Of a DNA stretch of 64,000 nt, positions 39,101 through 51,879 are shown in pieces (the first letter of the stretch is position 1; the number at the start of each line of letters is the position of its first letter). Source of the DNA: Xestospongia muta (taxonomy: Eukaryota > Porifera > Demospongiae > Haplosclerida > Petrosiidae); contig OY848917.1 of the NCBI GenBank assembly GCA_963693285.1, forward strand, positions 29,895,245 to 29,959,244. The letters run 5' to 3'. Both the position numbers and the translations under genes were made by a program. The notes under the pieces were generated by a model, which had not been told where the DNA came from, did no database searches, and saw only the letters and a list, made by a program, of their open reading frames with translations.

Positions 39101-39560
39101 CTTTTCTCACAGTTGGTAATCGTTATTTCTCTAATAATTACGTGTTGTGTTTGCTTTATTAAAATAGCAAAGTCTTTGACATTATTGCAATTGATAATAA
39201 CAGTGGATTGCATAACTAACTGATGAGAACCCTTTATCCACTGACCTTGACCTAATAAGGTTACATTGTATAAATTGGAGAGAATAAGTTTGTCATCTAA
39301 CTGATGTTGTCCTTCAGAGAATATCAAGGTCACATTATCACTAAATGTAACATTGTAGATGTAATAGGAGAGTATGTGGCACTCTTTATCGATTGGACAG
39401 GTATTGTTATTGTTATTAGCAGTTGGTGTGACATAATATTCTTCACCACAACAGATTAACACACCACATTGTAGATAAATTAGAACAAATACCTAGTAAA
39501 GTCAGTATTTACCTTTATTAATGTACTTACGTAACTCACCTGGTAAAAGGATAGAGACAT
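36193..39560 (-). CDS. Beta-helix ectodomain, multi-pass membrane protein, copy 1
   Basis: Exon 1 is 39540-39560 (21 nt, MSLSFYQ) and exon 2 is 36193-39492, phase 0, giving 1,106 residues. Joining them creates a signal peptide (MSLSFYQ then VFVLIYLQCG). The long frame alone would have to start at a GTG. Residues about 40-480 are rich in Asn-X-Ser/Thr sites and in repeated short strands with GG and NN turns, as in right-handed parallel beta-helices (pectate-lyase/polymorphic-membrane-protein type). A Cys-rich section follows (about 480-705, e.g. GILCGQCQSGLSL). Seven to nine hydrophobic segments come next (from SYLSLIIVFIAAGVILVVF at about 705), then an acidic-basic cytoplasmic tail ending FDFDIPQI. 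Families of this layout are large in sponges; their function is not established. A cell-surface receptor or adhesion role is inference. Confidence 0.85.
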
Positions 39561-42350
39561 TTAGTTTGAATTGATAAAGAACACTAGCTATAGATTATGT
39601 CTCAAGTGAGTATGTATCACAGCTTTTAAAATACATTTCTACTTTAATATCATTATTACCACAATTCCCAATGTAGACAATGTTTTTAATAATGTGATGC
39701 TCATGTTGAATTAAGACAAAGTTAATCGTATTATAGTAGATTAAAAACATCAACAAAAACCACATGGGAACTCAATTACAGTAGATTGCCAGATGTGTTT
39801 TCCCAAGTGAGTAGTGTTACATTACTACATGTATTTCTGTTCTTTTACCACAATTCATACTACAGCATTAAATGTTTTTGAAACATGGATTAATTTAGTT
39901 CATGTGTCAGTAAAGTAATGCTTATGTCATCATTTTTTATTGAAAAGGGTATACCCAATTGCAAACAAAGTGTAAATACTTTAACTAAGGACACATATTA
40001 AATATTTAAACAACTACAAATACTTAAAGACACCATCTTTAAGTCTAGGTTACATAATAGAAAATTATGAGATAAGGTCAAATTAATTATTATTCTAGTT
40101 TCTCCGCATCATTATTTTGAAAAGAACAGAGAGAAGTTGATAAAATAAAGAATGAAGTTCCAAAGAGTGGAAACAGAAGGAAGAAATAGAGAGGCAAATG
40201 TGAGAGAAAATGGAACAGAAAGGATCTGGAAATAAATACATAAGAAAAGCAAAGAAAAAAAGGAAACAGAGCAAGTTAACTTTGTTAGTACTTTTGTACA
40301 GCAAACATAATGTAAAGATTGATCAATCAATTGAAATATCAACATACTTTCTTAACATTTTATTGCTATGTCATTATTCCTCATCTCATGATTGCTCCAG
40401 TATATGTATATAGAGTACAGAGAGTTGCAAAAGCCAATTTTTCACCACAAATATGCTATTAATATAATTATGTTAAATTGCTAGTGACTGTCGCTGCAAG
40501 GATTCATTAGACTTGTGACAAGAAAGATGATCTGGTAGCAGTTTGGAGGTCAGGACCTCGTTAAGCAACGTTGCAGTCGTTCTCGTAATATCAGATGTTG
40601 GGCTAATCTGTTATCTTACGTACCAGGTGATAGTGATGATAAGGAGAATATTATATTCTAGTAGAAGTTTCATTGACAGTAAACCTAGTTATAAAAATAG
40701 ACACTGGGGGCTGGGGCTGTCGTGTCAGTAGCTTTGGAATAGATCAAACAGATATTTTCCAAGACCTAATACTTCATAAAATATACCAATTATCTACATC
40801 TTCGCTTATCTAATTTAATTGTGCAGGTGGTTTACTCTTGACACACCAGAGCATGTGTGACCCTGAAAGGGCAGATCTTATTGATAGTAGGCGAATACGG
40901 GCATTGTCATGAATACATTCAGCCGGACCAGTTTTTAATGTGCGTCACACCAAATGTACTTTAAGTTTAAATTTGGCGAATTAGTGCAACTACATAATTA
41001 GCAACAACAGTCAAAATTAACGAGTATCGATTCCTATCAGCATTTTTAGGTCTATATACTAAAATAATGAAGTGTGAATTTGCTTAAAAACTAACTATTC
41101 ATTTCTGCTCATTCAGACATATATAGTGATCTTTTTATTGACCACGCTCTCACTATCATTGTTTAATCAATATTCTTGCGGATCACTTTGCGCGCCATAC
41201 AATATAGAGCCTTACATCTTGATATTATGCTTGATCGGGAGTAGTTGAACTCAACGAAGAAGATCGAGTTAAATATATATTTAAGTTAGAAATAGCCAAG
41301 TTGAGTACATGGTAACAGAATCAGAAGGAGTCACCACATTATTCGGAAAATTTAATGAAGTTCTTGGAAGTTATTTAGGAGAAATGAAAAGATTTTTGAG
41401 CATTAGTAGCTTTGAACCCAATATGACATCTAAATTCTTACTCAGGTTGCGTCACTGAAAGAATGGGCTCCTCAAATAAGGTTCTGAGGACCAAACATTT
41501 TACTCTTAGGAAAGAAACGTTGGGTCCCTTGAACCATTTATTTCATGAAAAATTGTTACTAGGAGCAGTTTTCTATGTAAAATCTGTCATACTCTAAAAA
41601 TTGTTTGCCACAAGGTCTAAAAATTCCAGTCCTCATGTAATTTTTGGTCCTTGTGTCCATTTTTCAATGACAGGGATGCCAAACACAAATTCTCAAAGAT
41701 CTCACATTCTGCATGATTGCAGTGATTTAGGTGAAATAAATGATATGCAATTACCATATGTAAATATACGGTAATTGTTGTGGAAACGACTACAAACTAC
41801 ATACATAAGACATACTGTAAATGCTACTCCACCTGGCTGGCTTGGTAGAATAAGATTTACATAAGATTTAGAATATTATATTAGTATGTTTGCTTTTTTA
41901 AATTATTATTTTGTATGCAATTTGGATGATATGCAATTAATCCACATACAATAATCAGAATGCATACAGTGAATATTAATACTTTTCCATAATTGATCAA
42001 ATTTAAGCTTGTGGACACACTCCATAGTCTCCATAGAGTTGGACACGCTCCATAGTCTCCATAGTCTTGACCATTATATTGTGTGTAACAATGACAATGG
42101 GTTGGTTAAATCAATTAATTTATTTTTACAATCATTTCAACTACTATGTATTGATGTTTTGTGTGATATCGTGAAAACTTAATATAATTATTAGACAATA
42201 AAAAAGTTTATATGGTAAATGTAAATGACATTTTTTAGTAAGTACTAAGTCATTGCTATTACAAATAAATTGAATGAGATTTAGAAAATGTTGACAGTAC
42301 TATTAATACGTATATGACTTAATTGATAGGCTTGTCTTTATATAAATTAT
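39561..42350. other. Spacer between copies 1 and 2
   Basis: It holds the upstream region of copy 1 (right of 39560) and the downstream region of copy 2. Short plus- and minus-strand frames such as 40543-40731 recur in the other spacers but shift frame between copies, so I do not call them genes. It includes an imperfect direct duplication around CATAGTCTCCATAG at 42010-42065. Confidence 0.6.
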
Positions 42351-45300
42351 TTATATTTGTGGAATATCAAAGTCGAAAATGAGAGATTCTCTTCTCTGCA
42401 CTATACGAGCTGGTGAGTACATTTCCACAGAGTCATTGTCACTGTTGTCATTCTTCAGGAGGTTCTCTTCTTCTCTGATTAGTTGTCTTTTTTTCTTAAA
42501 ACATGACCTACATTTGTACTTCTTGCTGATTACTATATATCCATGAATACATACTGTACTAAAGAAAACAGTTATTGACATGATTACTGATATGTTAGTT
42601 GTATATAATGCAATTATCTTCCACTCACCATTGAGAAACAAAGCATTTAACTGACACATTATTCCCAAATTAAGTAAATGAAACAACTCTAATCCTGTAA
42701 CTCTATTGTTTCTATATATACCTTTAACTGCAATGGCCAGTAGTATTACAATTATGACAATAATATAATTGTTAACTTCTGGTATAGCTCCTGTAGTGTA
42801 TGAAAAAATTGTAGATAAAACAAATCGTACAATGAGTAGAAGGCCAGTCCAAAATCGATACTTGTCTTTATATGGACCACTATATGCATCAATAAATGGC
42901 TTGAGTTTTATTACAGGATCATAAGAACTCTTACAACACTTTCCACTAAAACGTTGAAGCCACTGACTAGAGAAGACCAGTCCTGTGTAAATGAGTCCAA
43001 CTACTAAAAAGAAAACTGATACAAGAAACAAAGGGATATGTTTGTTACTGAGATAGTTAATGTTACCATCTACATTCCAGACATACCACTTCCTTTTTCC
43101 ACACTTCAATTCATTCACCATAATAGCATTAGTAATAGTACGTAATAGTTTAGTATAAGACATGAGAATGAGTGTAGCTAAAACAGGTACTGCATTATTA
43201 CCACATAATCGTGATATTCTACCAGAATAGTGACAACTAATTATTACACCAACAATTAAAAGCCAAATATAAGCTGGGAATAGAAATTGTAGCCATGTTT
43301 TCCAGTAACCATCTAGTCCATCAAACAAACATGTTTGTATACCAAGATCAAGATTAATCCAGGCAATAAACTGAGTCAAGACAGGTGTACTACCATTGGG
43401 AAATAAAATAGTATCATTTAACTTGACAATGTTAGCATAGAAGAGCAAACCATTGACAGTTCCCATGGAAACAGTTAGATTAGTGACTAGTAAAAACACG
43501 ACTAAAATCACTCCTGCTGCTATAAACACTATGATCAATGATAAGTAGCTGTTTGTACATGTAGTACATTGATTTGATCCTAACATAAGACTAAGACCAG
43601 ACTGACACTGTCCACAGAGAATACCTGACCTATTAAGATTACATTGAAGATCAGACTCATCAAGACTAAGAGACACAAGAGAAATGTTACAATAATCAAA
43701 TGGACAATTGTTGTGAACAAGAGTACAGTTGTACTGATGATTGTATGAGAACCAGTAATTTCCAGATCGATGAATGGGATGTGGCATCCAAGCTGCAGAG
43801 CATTGTTGTTTGGTGTTATTAATGACACTATTGCACACACAATCTCCAGAAATATTGCTCAACTGTAAACCAAGCGGACAATTGAGAAATGTGATCATAA
43901 TAATAACATAACCATCCTGGATTTCAATTTCACTCGAAGTAGAAATTTTTAGTTCTCCACTTTTGGATTTATTTTGTTTCATTGTATATGAAAATTCTTT
44001 ACAAGTAACAACTATTCTTTCATCTGTATTATGTGGAATGACAGTCATATTATTACTAGTTAGTACCAATACTCCTGGACTTATTCCACCACATCTTCCA
44101 ACTGTTATCAATGACTGACTTATTGATTGACCAGGATAAAGGTCTTTCTCAAATTTTCTCCTGTAACAGTCTACTGTGTTGTTATCTTGACAAAAACAAA
44201 CACCAATCGAATCAGAAGATATGCCTTCAGTGGTACAATTGATTATAGGTAGAAAATTATAAACATAAGGCGTGTTATCAATACTATTGATAATGGGACA
44301 ATAATAATAACTTCCTCCATAGATATTGTCACCAGAAATACCAGCCCTATTATTAAAGAATGTAGCCTGTAAACTGTAAAATGTACAATAATAATATAAA
44401 TATTTTAATCGAAGATTTGCCATTGAAAATATTGCACCACCATAGTGACCAGCTGTATTATTAATGAGGTATAATGTTGCATTATTACTGAAGAAAGCTG
44501 ACTGCTCATCAGCATCAATACCACCGCCATTAAGAGGAGAGAAATTGTTTGCTATAACAGATGATTTGTTAACAAATCCAACTATACATTTCTTGATCCC
44601 TAAGCCGGTCTTGTGCTGTTCAGAATATGAACATTAGACATTAGTACTGCATATTGTTGTAATGGATTAGTGCAAAGGATGCTCACAGTATAAGAACTAC
44701 CTCCATATATCCATTTATAAGCTACTGATTGTATCATCACATCTTCCAATATAGCCTGAGAAAGACATAACTCAATTTGTAGAGCTGTTCCTCCATAATA
44801 ACTAGTGTTGTTGACAAAACTACATCTTTTAAGGAAAAGTGTTGAGTTAATTGCACCTTTTAATAATATTTCAGCTCCACCTGAACCCTCTCCAAAATTG
44901 CTATAAAATTGAACATCAGTCAGTTCTATATGACTACGCAGAGATAATGGCATGATCCTGCAACAGTCAATATTTTTACATTTGTATAAACTGACATCTA
45001 TCGATAATCCACCAATATCTGCAGATATTGCATAAGAGAAATTAGTTTCCATTATATTAATTGCAACTGGATGTACTGCATTATCTATGCACAAATGTCC
45101 TCTTGGATATTGTTCAAAGGTGTCATTAAAGCCATTTTTACTAAAACTGCTATCAATAATGTTAATCTGACTACCTTCATCAATTCTCACTCCAGTTCGA
45201 CTATTGTTTTGTATTGACATCCTGTACATAGATATATTGTAGGAAAATGAGATATAAAGACTTTTCTCACAGTTGGTAATCGTTATTTCTCTAATAATTA

Positions 45301-45720
45301 CGTGTTTTGTTTGCTTTATTAAAATAGCAAAGTCTTTGACATTATTGCAATTGATAATAACAGTGGATTGCATAACCAACTGATGAGAACCCTTTATCCA
45401 CTGACCTTGACCTAATAAGGTTACATTGTATAAATTGGAGAGAATAAGTTTGTCATCTAACTGATGTTGTCCTTCAGAGAATATCAAGGTCACATTATCA
45501 CTAAATGTAACATTGTAGATGTAATAGGAGAGTATGTGGCACTCTTTATCGATTGGACAGGTATTGTTATTGTTATTAGCAGTTGGTGTGACATAATATT
45601 CTTCACCGCAACAGATTAACACACCACATTGTAGATAAATTAGAACAAATACCTAGTAAAGTCAGTATTTACCTATATTAATGTACTTATGTAACTCACC
45701 TGGTAAAAGGATAGAGACAT
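42351..45720 (-). pseudogene. Beta-helix multi-pass membrane protein, copy 2, one-base frameshift
   Basis: Exon 1 is 45700-45720 and exon 2 is 42351-45652, as in the other copies. Near 44613 copy 2 reads TTGTGCTG where copies 1 and 3 read TTGTTGCTG. This one-base loss splits the frame, leaving an N-terminal piece of about 357 residues from the start and a separate downstream frame. Apart from this the sequence is intact, including the splice sites, the signal peptide and the whole membrane part. It is therefore either a very young pseudogene, a segregating allele, or an assembly error. Protein layout is as in copy 1. Two Lys codons more than copy 1's single form (KKKRQ versus KKRQ) are shared with copy 3. 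Confidence 0.8.
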
Positions 45721-48508
45721 TTAGTTTGAATTGATAAAGAACACTAGCTATAGATTATGTCTCAAGTGAGTAGGTATCACAGCTTTTAAAATACATTTCT
45801 ACTTTAATATCATTATTACCACAATTCCCAATGTAGATAATGTTTTTAATAATGTGATGCTCATGTTGAATTAAGACAAAGTTAATCGTATTATAGTAGA
45901 TTAAAAACATCAACAAAAACCACATGGGAACTCAATTACAGTAGATTGCCAGATGTGTTTTCCCAAGTGAGTAGTGTTACACTACTACATGTATTTCTGT
46001 TTTTTACCACAATTCATACTACAGCATTAAATGTTTTTGAAACATGGATTAATTTAGTTCATGTGTCAGTAAAGTAATGCTTATGTCATCATTTTTTATT
46101 GAAAAGGGTATACCCAATTGCAAACAAAGTGTAAATACTTTAACTAAGGACACATATTAAATATTTAAAGAACTACAAATACTTAAAGACACCATCTTTA
46201 AGTCTAGGTTACATAATAAAAAATTATGAGATAAGGTCAAATTAATTATTTTTTTAGTTTCTCGGCATCATTATTTTGAAAAGAACAGAGAGAAGTTGAT
46301 AAAATAAAGAATGAAGTTCCAAAGAGTGGAAACAGAATGAACAAATAGAGAGGCAAATGTGAGAGAAAATGGAACAGAAAGGATCTGGAAATAAATACAT
46401 AAGAAAAGTAAAGAAAAAAAGGAAAAAAAGGAAACAGAACAAGTTAACATTGTTAGTACTTTTGTACGGCAAACATAATGTAAAGATTGATCAATCAATT
46501 GAAATATCAACATACTTTCTTAACATTTAATTGCTATGTCATTATTCCTCATCTCATGATTGCTCCAGTATATATATATAGAGTACAGAGAGTTGCAAAA
46601 GCCAATGTTTCACCACAAATATGCTATTAATATAATTATGTTAAATTGCTAGTGACTGTCGCTGCAAGGATTCATTAGACTTGTGACAAGAAAGATGATC
46701 TGGTAGCAATTTGGAGGTCATGCAGGATCTCGTTAAGCAACGTTGCAGTCGTTCTCGTAATATCAGATGTTGGGCTAATCTGTTATCTTACGTACCAGGT
46801 GATAGTGATGATAAGGAGAATATTCTATTCTAGTAGAAGTTTCATTGACAGTAAACCTAGTTATAAAAATAGACACTGGGGCTGTCGTGTCAGTAGCTTT
46901 GGAATAGATCAAACAGATATTTTCAAGACCTAATACTTCATAAAATATACCAATTATCTACATCTTCGCTTATCTAATTTAATTGTGGTTTACTCTTGAC
47001 ACACCAGAGCATGTGTGACCCTGAAAGAGCAAATCTTATTAATAATAGGTGAATACAGATATTGTCATGAATATGTTCCACTGGACCAGTTTTTAATGTG
47101 CGTCACACCAAGTGTACTTTAAGTTTAAATTTGGCGAATTAGTGCAACTACATAATTAGCAACAACAGTCAAAATTCTCGAGTATCGATTCCTATCAGCA
47201 TTTTTAGGTCTATATACTAAAATAATGAAGTGTGAATTTGCTTAAAAACTAACTATTCATTTCTGCTCGTTCAGACATATATAGTGATCTTTTTATTGAC
47301 CACGCTCTCATTATCATTGTTTAATCAATATTCTTGTGGATCACTTCGCGCGCCATACAATATAGAGCCTTACATCTTGATATTATGCTTGATCTGGAGT
47401 AGTTGAACTCAACGAAGAAGATCGAGTTAAATATATATTTAAGTTAGAAATAGCCAAGTTGAGTACATGGTAACAGAATCAGAAGGAGTCACCACATTAT
47501 TCGGAAAAATTAATGAAGTTCTTGGAAGTTATTTAGGAGAAATGAAAAGATTTTTGAGCATTAGTAGCTTTGAACCCAATATGACATCTAAATTCTTACT
47601 CAGGTTGCGTCACTGAAAGAATGGGCCCCTCAAATAAGGTTCTGAGGACCAAACATTTTACTCTTAGGAAAGAAACGTTGGGTCCCTTGGACCATTTGTT
47701 TCATGAAAAATTGTTACTAGGAGCAGTTTTCTATGTAAAATCTGTCCTACCCTAAAAATTGTTTGCCACAAGGTCTAAAAATTCCAGTCCTCATGTAATT
47801 TTTGGTCCTTGTGTCCATTTTTCGATGACAGGGATGCCAAACACAAATTCTCAAAGATCTCACATTCTGCATGATTGCAGTGATTTAGGTGAAATAAATG
47901 ATATGCAATTACCATATGTAAATATACGGTAATTGTTGTGGAAACGACTACAAACTACATACATAAGACATACTGTAAATGCTACTCCACCTGGCTGGCT
48001 TGGTAGAATAAGATTTACATAAGATTTAGAATATTATATTAGTATGTTTGCTTTTTTAAATTATTATTTTGTATGCAATTTGGATGATATGCAATTAATC
48101 CACATACAATAATCAGAATGCATATAGTGAATATTAATACTTTTCCATAATTGATCAAATTTAAGCTTGTGGACACACTCCATAGTCTCCATAGAGTTGG
48201 ACACGCTCCATAGTCTCCATAGTCTTGACCATTATATTGTGTGTAACAATGACAATGGGTTGGTTAAATCAATTAATTTATTTTTACAATCATTTCAACT
48301 ACTATGTATTGATGTTTTGTGTGATATCGTGAAAACTTAATATAATTATTAGACAATAAAAAAGTTTATATGGTAAATGTAAATGACATATTTTAGTAAG
48401 TACTAAGTCATTGCTATTACAAATAAATTGAATGAGATTTAGAAAATGTTGACAGTACTATTAATACATATATGACTTAATTGATAGGCTTGTCTTTATA
48501 TAAGTTAT
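45721..48508. other. Spacer between copies 2 and 3
   Basis: Near-identical to the spacer at 39561-42350, with small indels. No gene is seen. Confidence 0.6.
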
Positions 48509-51500
48509 TTATATTTGTGGAATATCAAAGTCGAAAATGAGAGATTCTCTTCTCTGCACTATACGAGCTGGTGAGTACATTTCCACAGAGTCATTGTCAC
48601 TGTTGTCATTCTTCAGGAGGTTCTCTTCTTCTCTGATTAGTTGTCTTTTTTTCTTAAAACATGACCTACATTTGTACTTCTTGCTGATTGCTATATATCC
48701 ATGAATACATACTGTACTAAAGAAAACAGTTATTGACATGCTTACTGATATGTTAGTTGTATATAATGCAATTATCTTCCACTCACCATTGAGAAACAAA
48801 GCATTTAACTGACACATTATTCCCAAATTAAGTAAATGAAACAACTCTAATCCTGTAACTCTATTGTTTCTATATATACCTTTAACTGCAATGGCCAGTA
48901 GTATTACAATTATGACAATAATATAATTGTTAACTTCTGGTATAGCTCCTGTAGTGTATGAAAAAATTGTAGATAAAACAAATCGTACAATGAGTAGAAG
49001 GCCAGTCCAAAATCGATACTTGTCTTTATATGGACCACTATATGCATCAATAAATGGCTTGAGTTTTATTACAGGATCATAAAAACTCTTACAACACTTT
49101 CCACTAAAACGTTGAAGCCACTGACTAGAGAAGACCAGTCCTGTGTAAATGAGTCCAACTACTAAAAAGAAAACTGATACAAGAAACAAAGGGATATGTT
49201 TGTTACTGAGATAGTTAATGTTACCATCTACATTCCAGACATACCACTTCTTTTTTCCACACTTCAGTTCATTCACCATAATAGCATTAGTAATAGTACG
49301 TAATAGTTTAGTATAAGACATGAGAATGAGTGTAGCTAAAACAGGTACTGCATTATTACCACATAATCGTGATATTCTACCAGAATAGTGACAACTAATT
49401 ATTACACCAACAATTAAAAGCCAAATATAAGCTGGGAATACAAATTGTAGCCATGTTTCCCAGTAACCATCTAGTCCATCAAACAAACATGTTTGTATAC
49501 CAAGATCAAGATTAATCCAGGCAATAAACTGAGTCAAGACAGGTGTACTACCATTGGGAAATAAAATAGTATCATTTAACTTGACAATGTTAGCATAGAA
49601 GAGCAAACCATTGACAGTTCCCATGGAAACAGTTAGATTAGTGACTAGTAAAAACACGACTAAAATCACTCCTGCTGCTATAAACACTATGATCAATGAT
49701 AAGTAGCTGTTTGTACATGTAGTACATTGATTTGATCCTAACATAAGACTAAGACCAGACTGACACTGTCCACAGAGAATACCTGACCTATTAAGATTAC
49801 ATTGAAGATCAGACTCATCAAGACTAAGAGACACAAGAGAAATGTTACAATAATCAAATGGACAATTGTTATGAACAAGAGTACAGTTGTACTGATGATT
49901 GTATGAGAACCAGTAGTTTCCAGATCGATGAATGGGATGTGGCATCCAAGCTGCAGAACATAGTTGTTTGGTGTTATTAATGACACTATTGCACACACAA
50001 TCTCCAGAAATATTGCTCAACTGTAAACCAAGCGGACAATTGAGAAATGTGATCATAATAATAACATAACCATCCTGGATTTCAATTTCACTCGAAGTAG
50101 AAATTTTTAGTTCTCCACTTTTGGATTTATTTTGTTTCATTGTATATGAAAATTCTTTACAAGTAACAACTGTTCTTTCATCTGTATTATGTGGAATGAC
50201 AGTCATATTATTACTAGTTAGTACCAATACTCCTGGACTTATTCCACCACATCTTCCAACTGTTATCAGTGACTGACTTATTGATTGACCAGGATAAAGG
50301 TCTTTCTTAACTTTTCTTCTGTAACAGTCTACTGTGTTGTTATCTTGACAAAAACAAACACCAATCGGATTAGATGATATGCCTTCAGTGGTACAATTGA
50401 TTATAGGTAGAAAATTATAAACATCAGGCGTGCTATCAATACTATTGATAATGAGACAATAATAATAACTTCCTCCATAGATATTGTCACCAGAAATACC
50501 AGCCCTATTATTAAAGAATGTAACCTGTAAACTGTAAAATGTACAATAATAATATAAATATTTTAATCGAGGATTTGCCATTGAAAATATTGCACCACCA
50601 TAGTGACCAGCTGTATTATTAATGAGGTATAATGTTGCATTATTACTGAAGAAAGCTGACTGCTCATCAGCATCAATACCACCGCCATTAAGAGGAGAGA
50701 AATTGTTTGCTATAACAGATGATTTGTTAACAAATCCAACTATACATTTCTTGATCCCTAATCCGGTCTTGTTGCTGTTTAGAATATGAACATTAGACAT
50801 TAGTACTGCATATTGTTGTAATGGATTAGTGCAATGGATGTTCACAGTATAAGAACCAGCTCCATATATCCATTTATAAGCTACTGATTGTATCATCACA
50901 TCTTCCAATATAGCCTGAGAAAGACATAACTCAATTTGTAGAGCTGTTCCTCCATAATAACTAGTGTTGTTGACAAAACTACATCTTTTAAGGAAAAGTG
51001 TTGAGTTAATTGCACCTTTTAATAATATTTCAGCTCCACCTGAAGCCTCTCCAAAATTGCTATAAAATTGAACATCAGTCAGTTCTATATGACTACGCAG
51101 AGATAATGGCATGATCCTGCAACAGTCAATATTTTTACAATTGTATAAACTGACATCTATCGATAATCCACCAATATCTGCAGATATTGCAAAAGAGAAA
51201 TTAGTTTCCATTATATTAATTGCAACTGGATGTACTTCATTATCTATGTACAAATGTCCTCTTGGATATTGTTCAAAGGTGTCATTAAAGCCATTTTTAC
51301 TAAAACTGCTATCAATAATGTTAATCTGACTACCTTCATCAATTCTCACTCCAGTTCGACTATTGTTTTGTATTGACATCCTGTACATAGATATATTGTA
51401 GGAAAATGAGATATAAAGAGTTTTCTCACAGTTGGTAATCGTTATTTCTCTAATAATTACGTGTTGTGTTTGCTTTATTAAAATAGCAAAGTCTTTGACA

Positions 51501-51879
51501 TTGTTGCAATTGATAATAACAGTGGATTGCATAACTAACTGATGAGAACCCTTTATCCACTGACCTTGACCTAATAAGGTTACATTGTATAAATTGGAGA
51601 GAATAAGTTTGTCATCTAACTGATGTTGTCCTTCAGAGAATATCAAGGTCACATTATCACTAAATGTAACATTGTAGATGTAATAGGAGAGTATGTGGCA
51701 CTCTTTATCGATTGGACAGGTATTGTTATTGTTATTAGCAGTTGGTGTGACATAATATTCTTCACCACAACATATTAACACACCACATTGTAGATAAATT
51801 AGAACAAATACCTAGTAAAGTCAGTATTTACCTTTATTAATGTACTTACGTAACTCACCTGGTAAAAGGATAGAGACAT
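48509..51879 (-). CDS. Beta-helix ectodomain, multi-pass membrane protein, copy 3
   Basis: Exon 1 is 51859-51879 and exon 2 is 48509-51811, 1,107 residues, with the same signal peptide, beta-helix ectodomain, Cys-rich section, multi-pass membrane part and cytoplasmic tail as copy 1. It is a mosaic. In the ectodomain it agrees with copy 1 against copy 2 (e.g. YIDNEVHP, GEASGGAE). In the last membrane segments it agrees with copy 2 (e.g. TGAIPEVNN, CQLNALFLNGEWK, KKKRQL). It also has private changes such as KVKKD near residue 500. It is the best-preserved copy together with copy 1. Function is as for copy 1, unknown. Confidence 0.85.

Noticed and set aside
40095..40345. Phe/Leu-rich minus-strand frames repeated at 46254 and 52405
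   Set aside because: The frame shifts between copies through A-run length changes. They are a by-product of A-rich spacer DNA.
40543..40731. 62-codon plus-strand frame with a counterpart at 52865
   Set aside because: No ATG start, different C-termini in the two copies and a broken version in the middle spacer, so not a gene.
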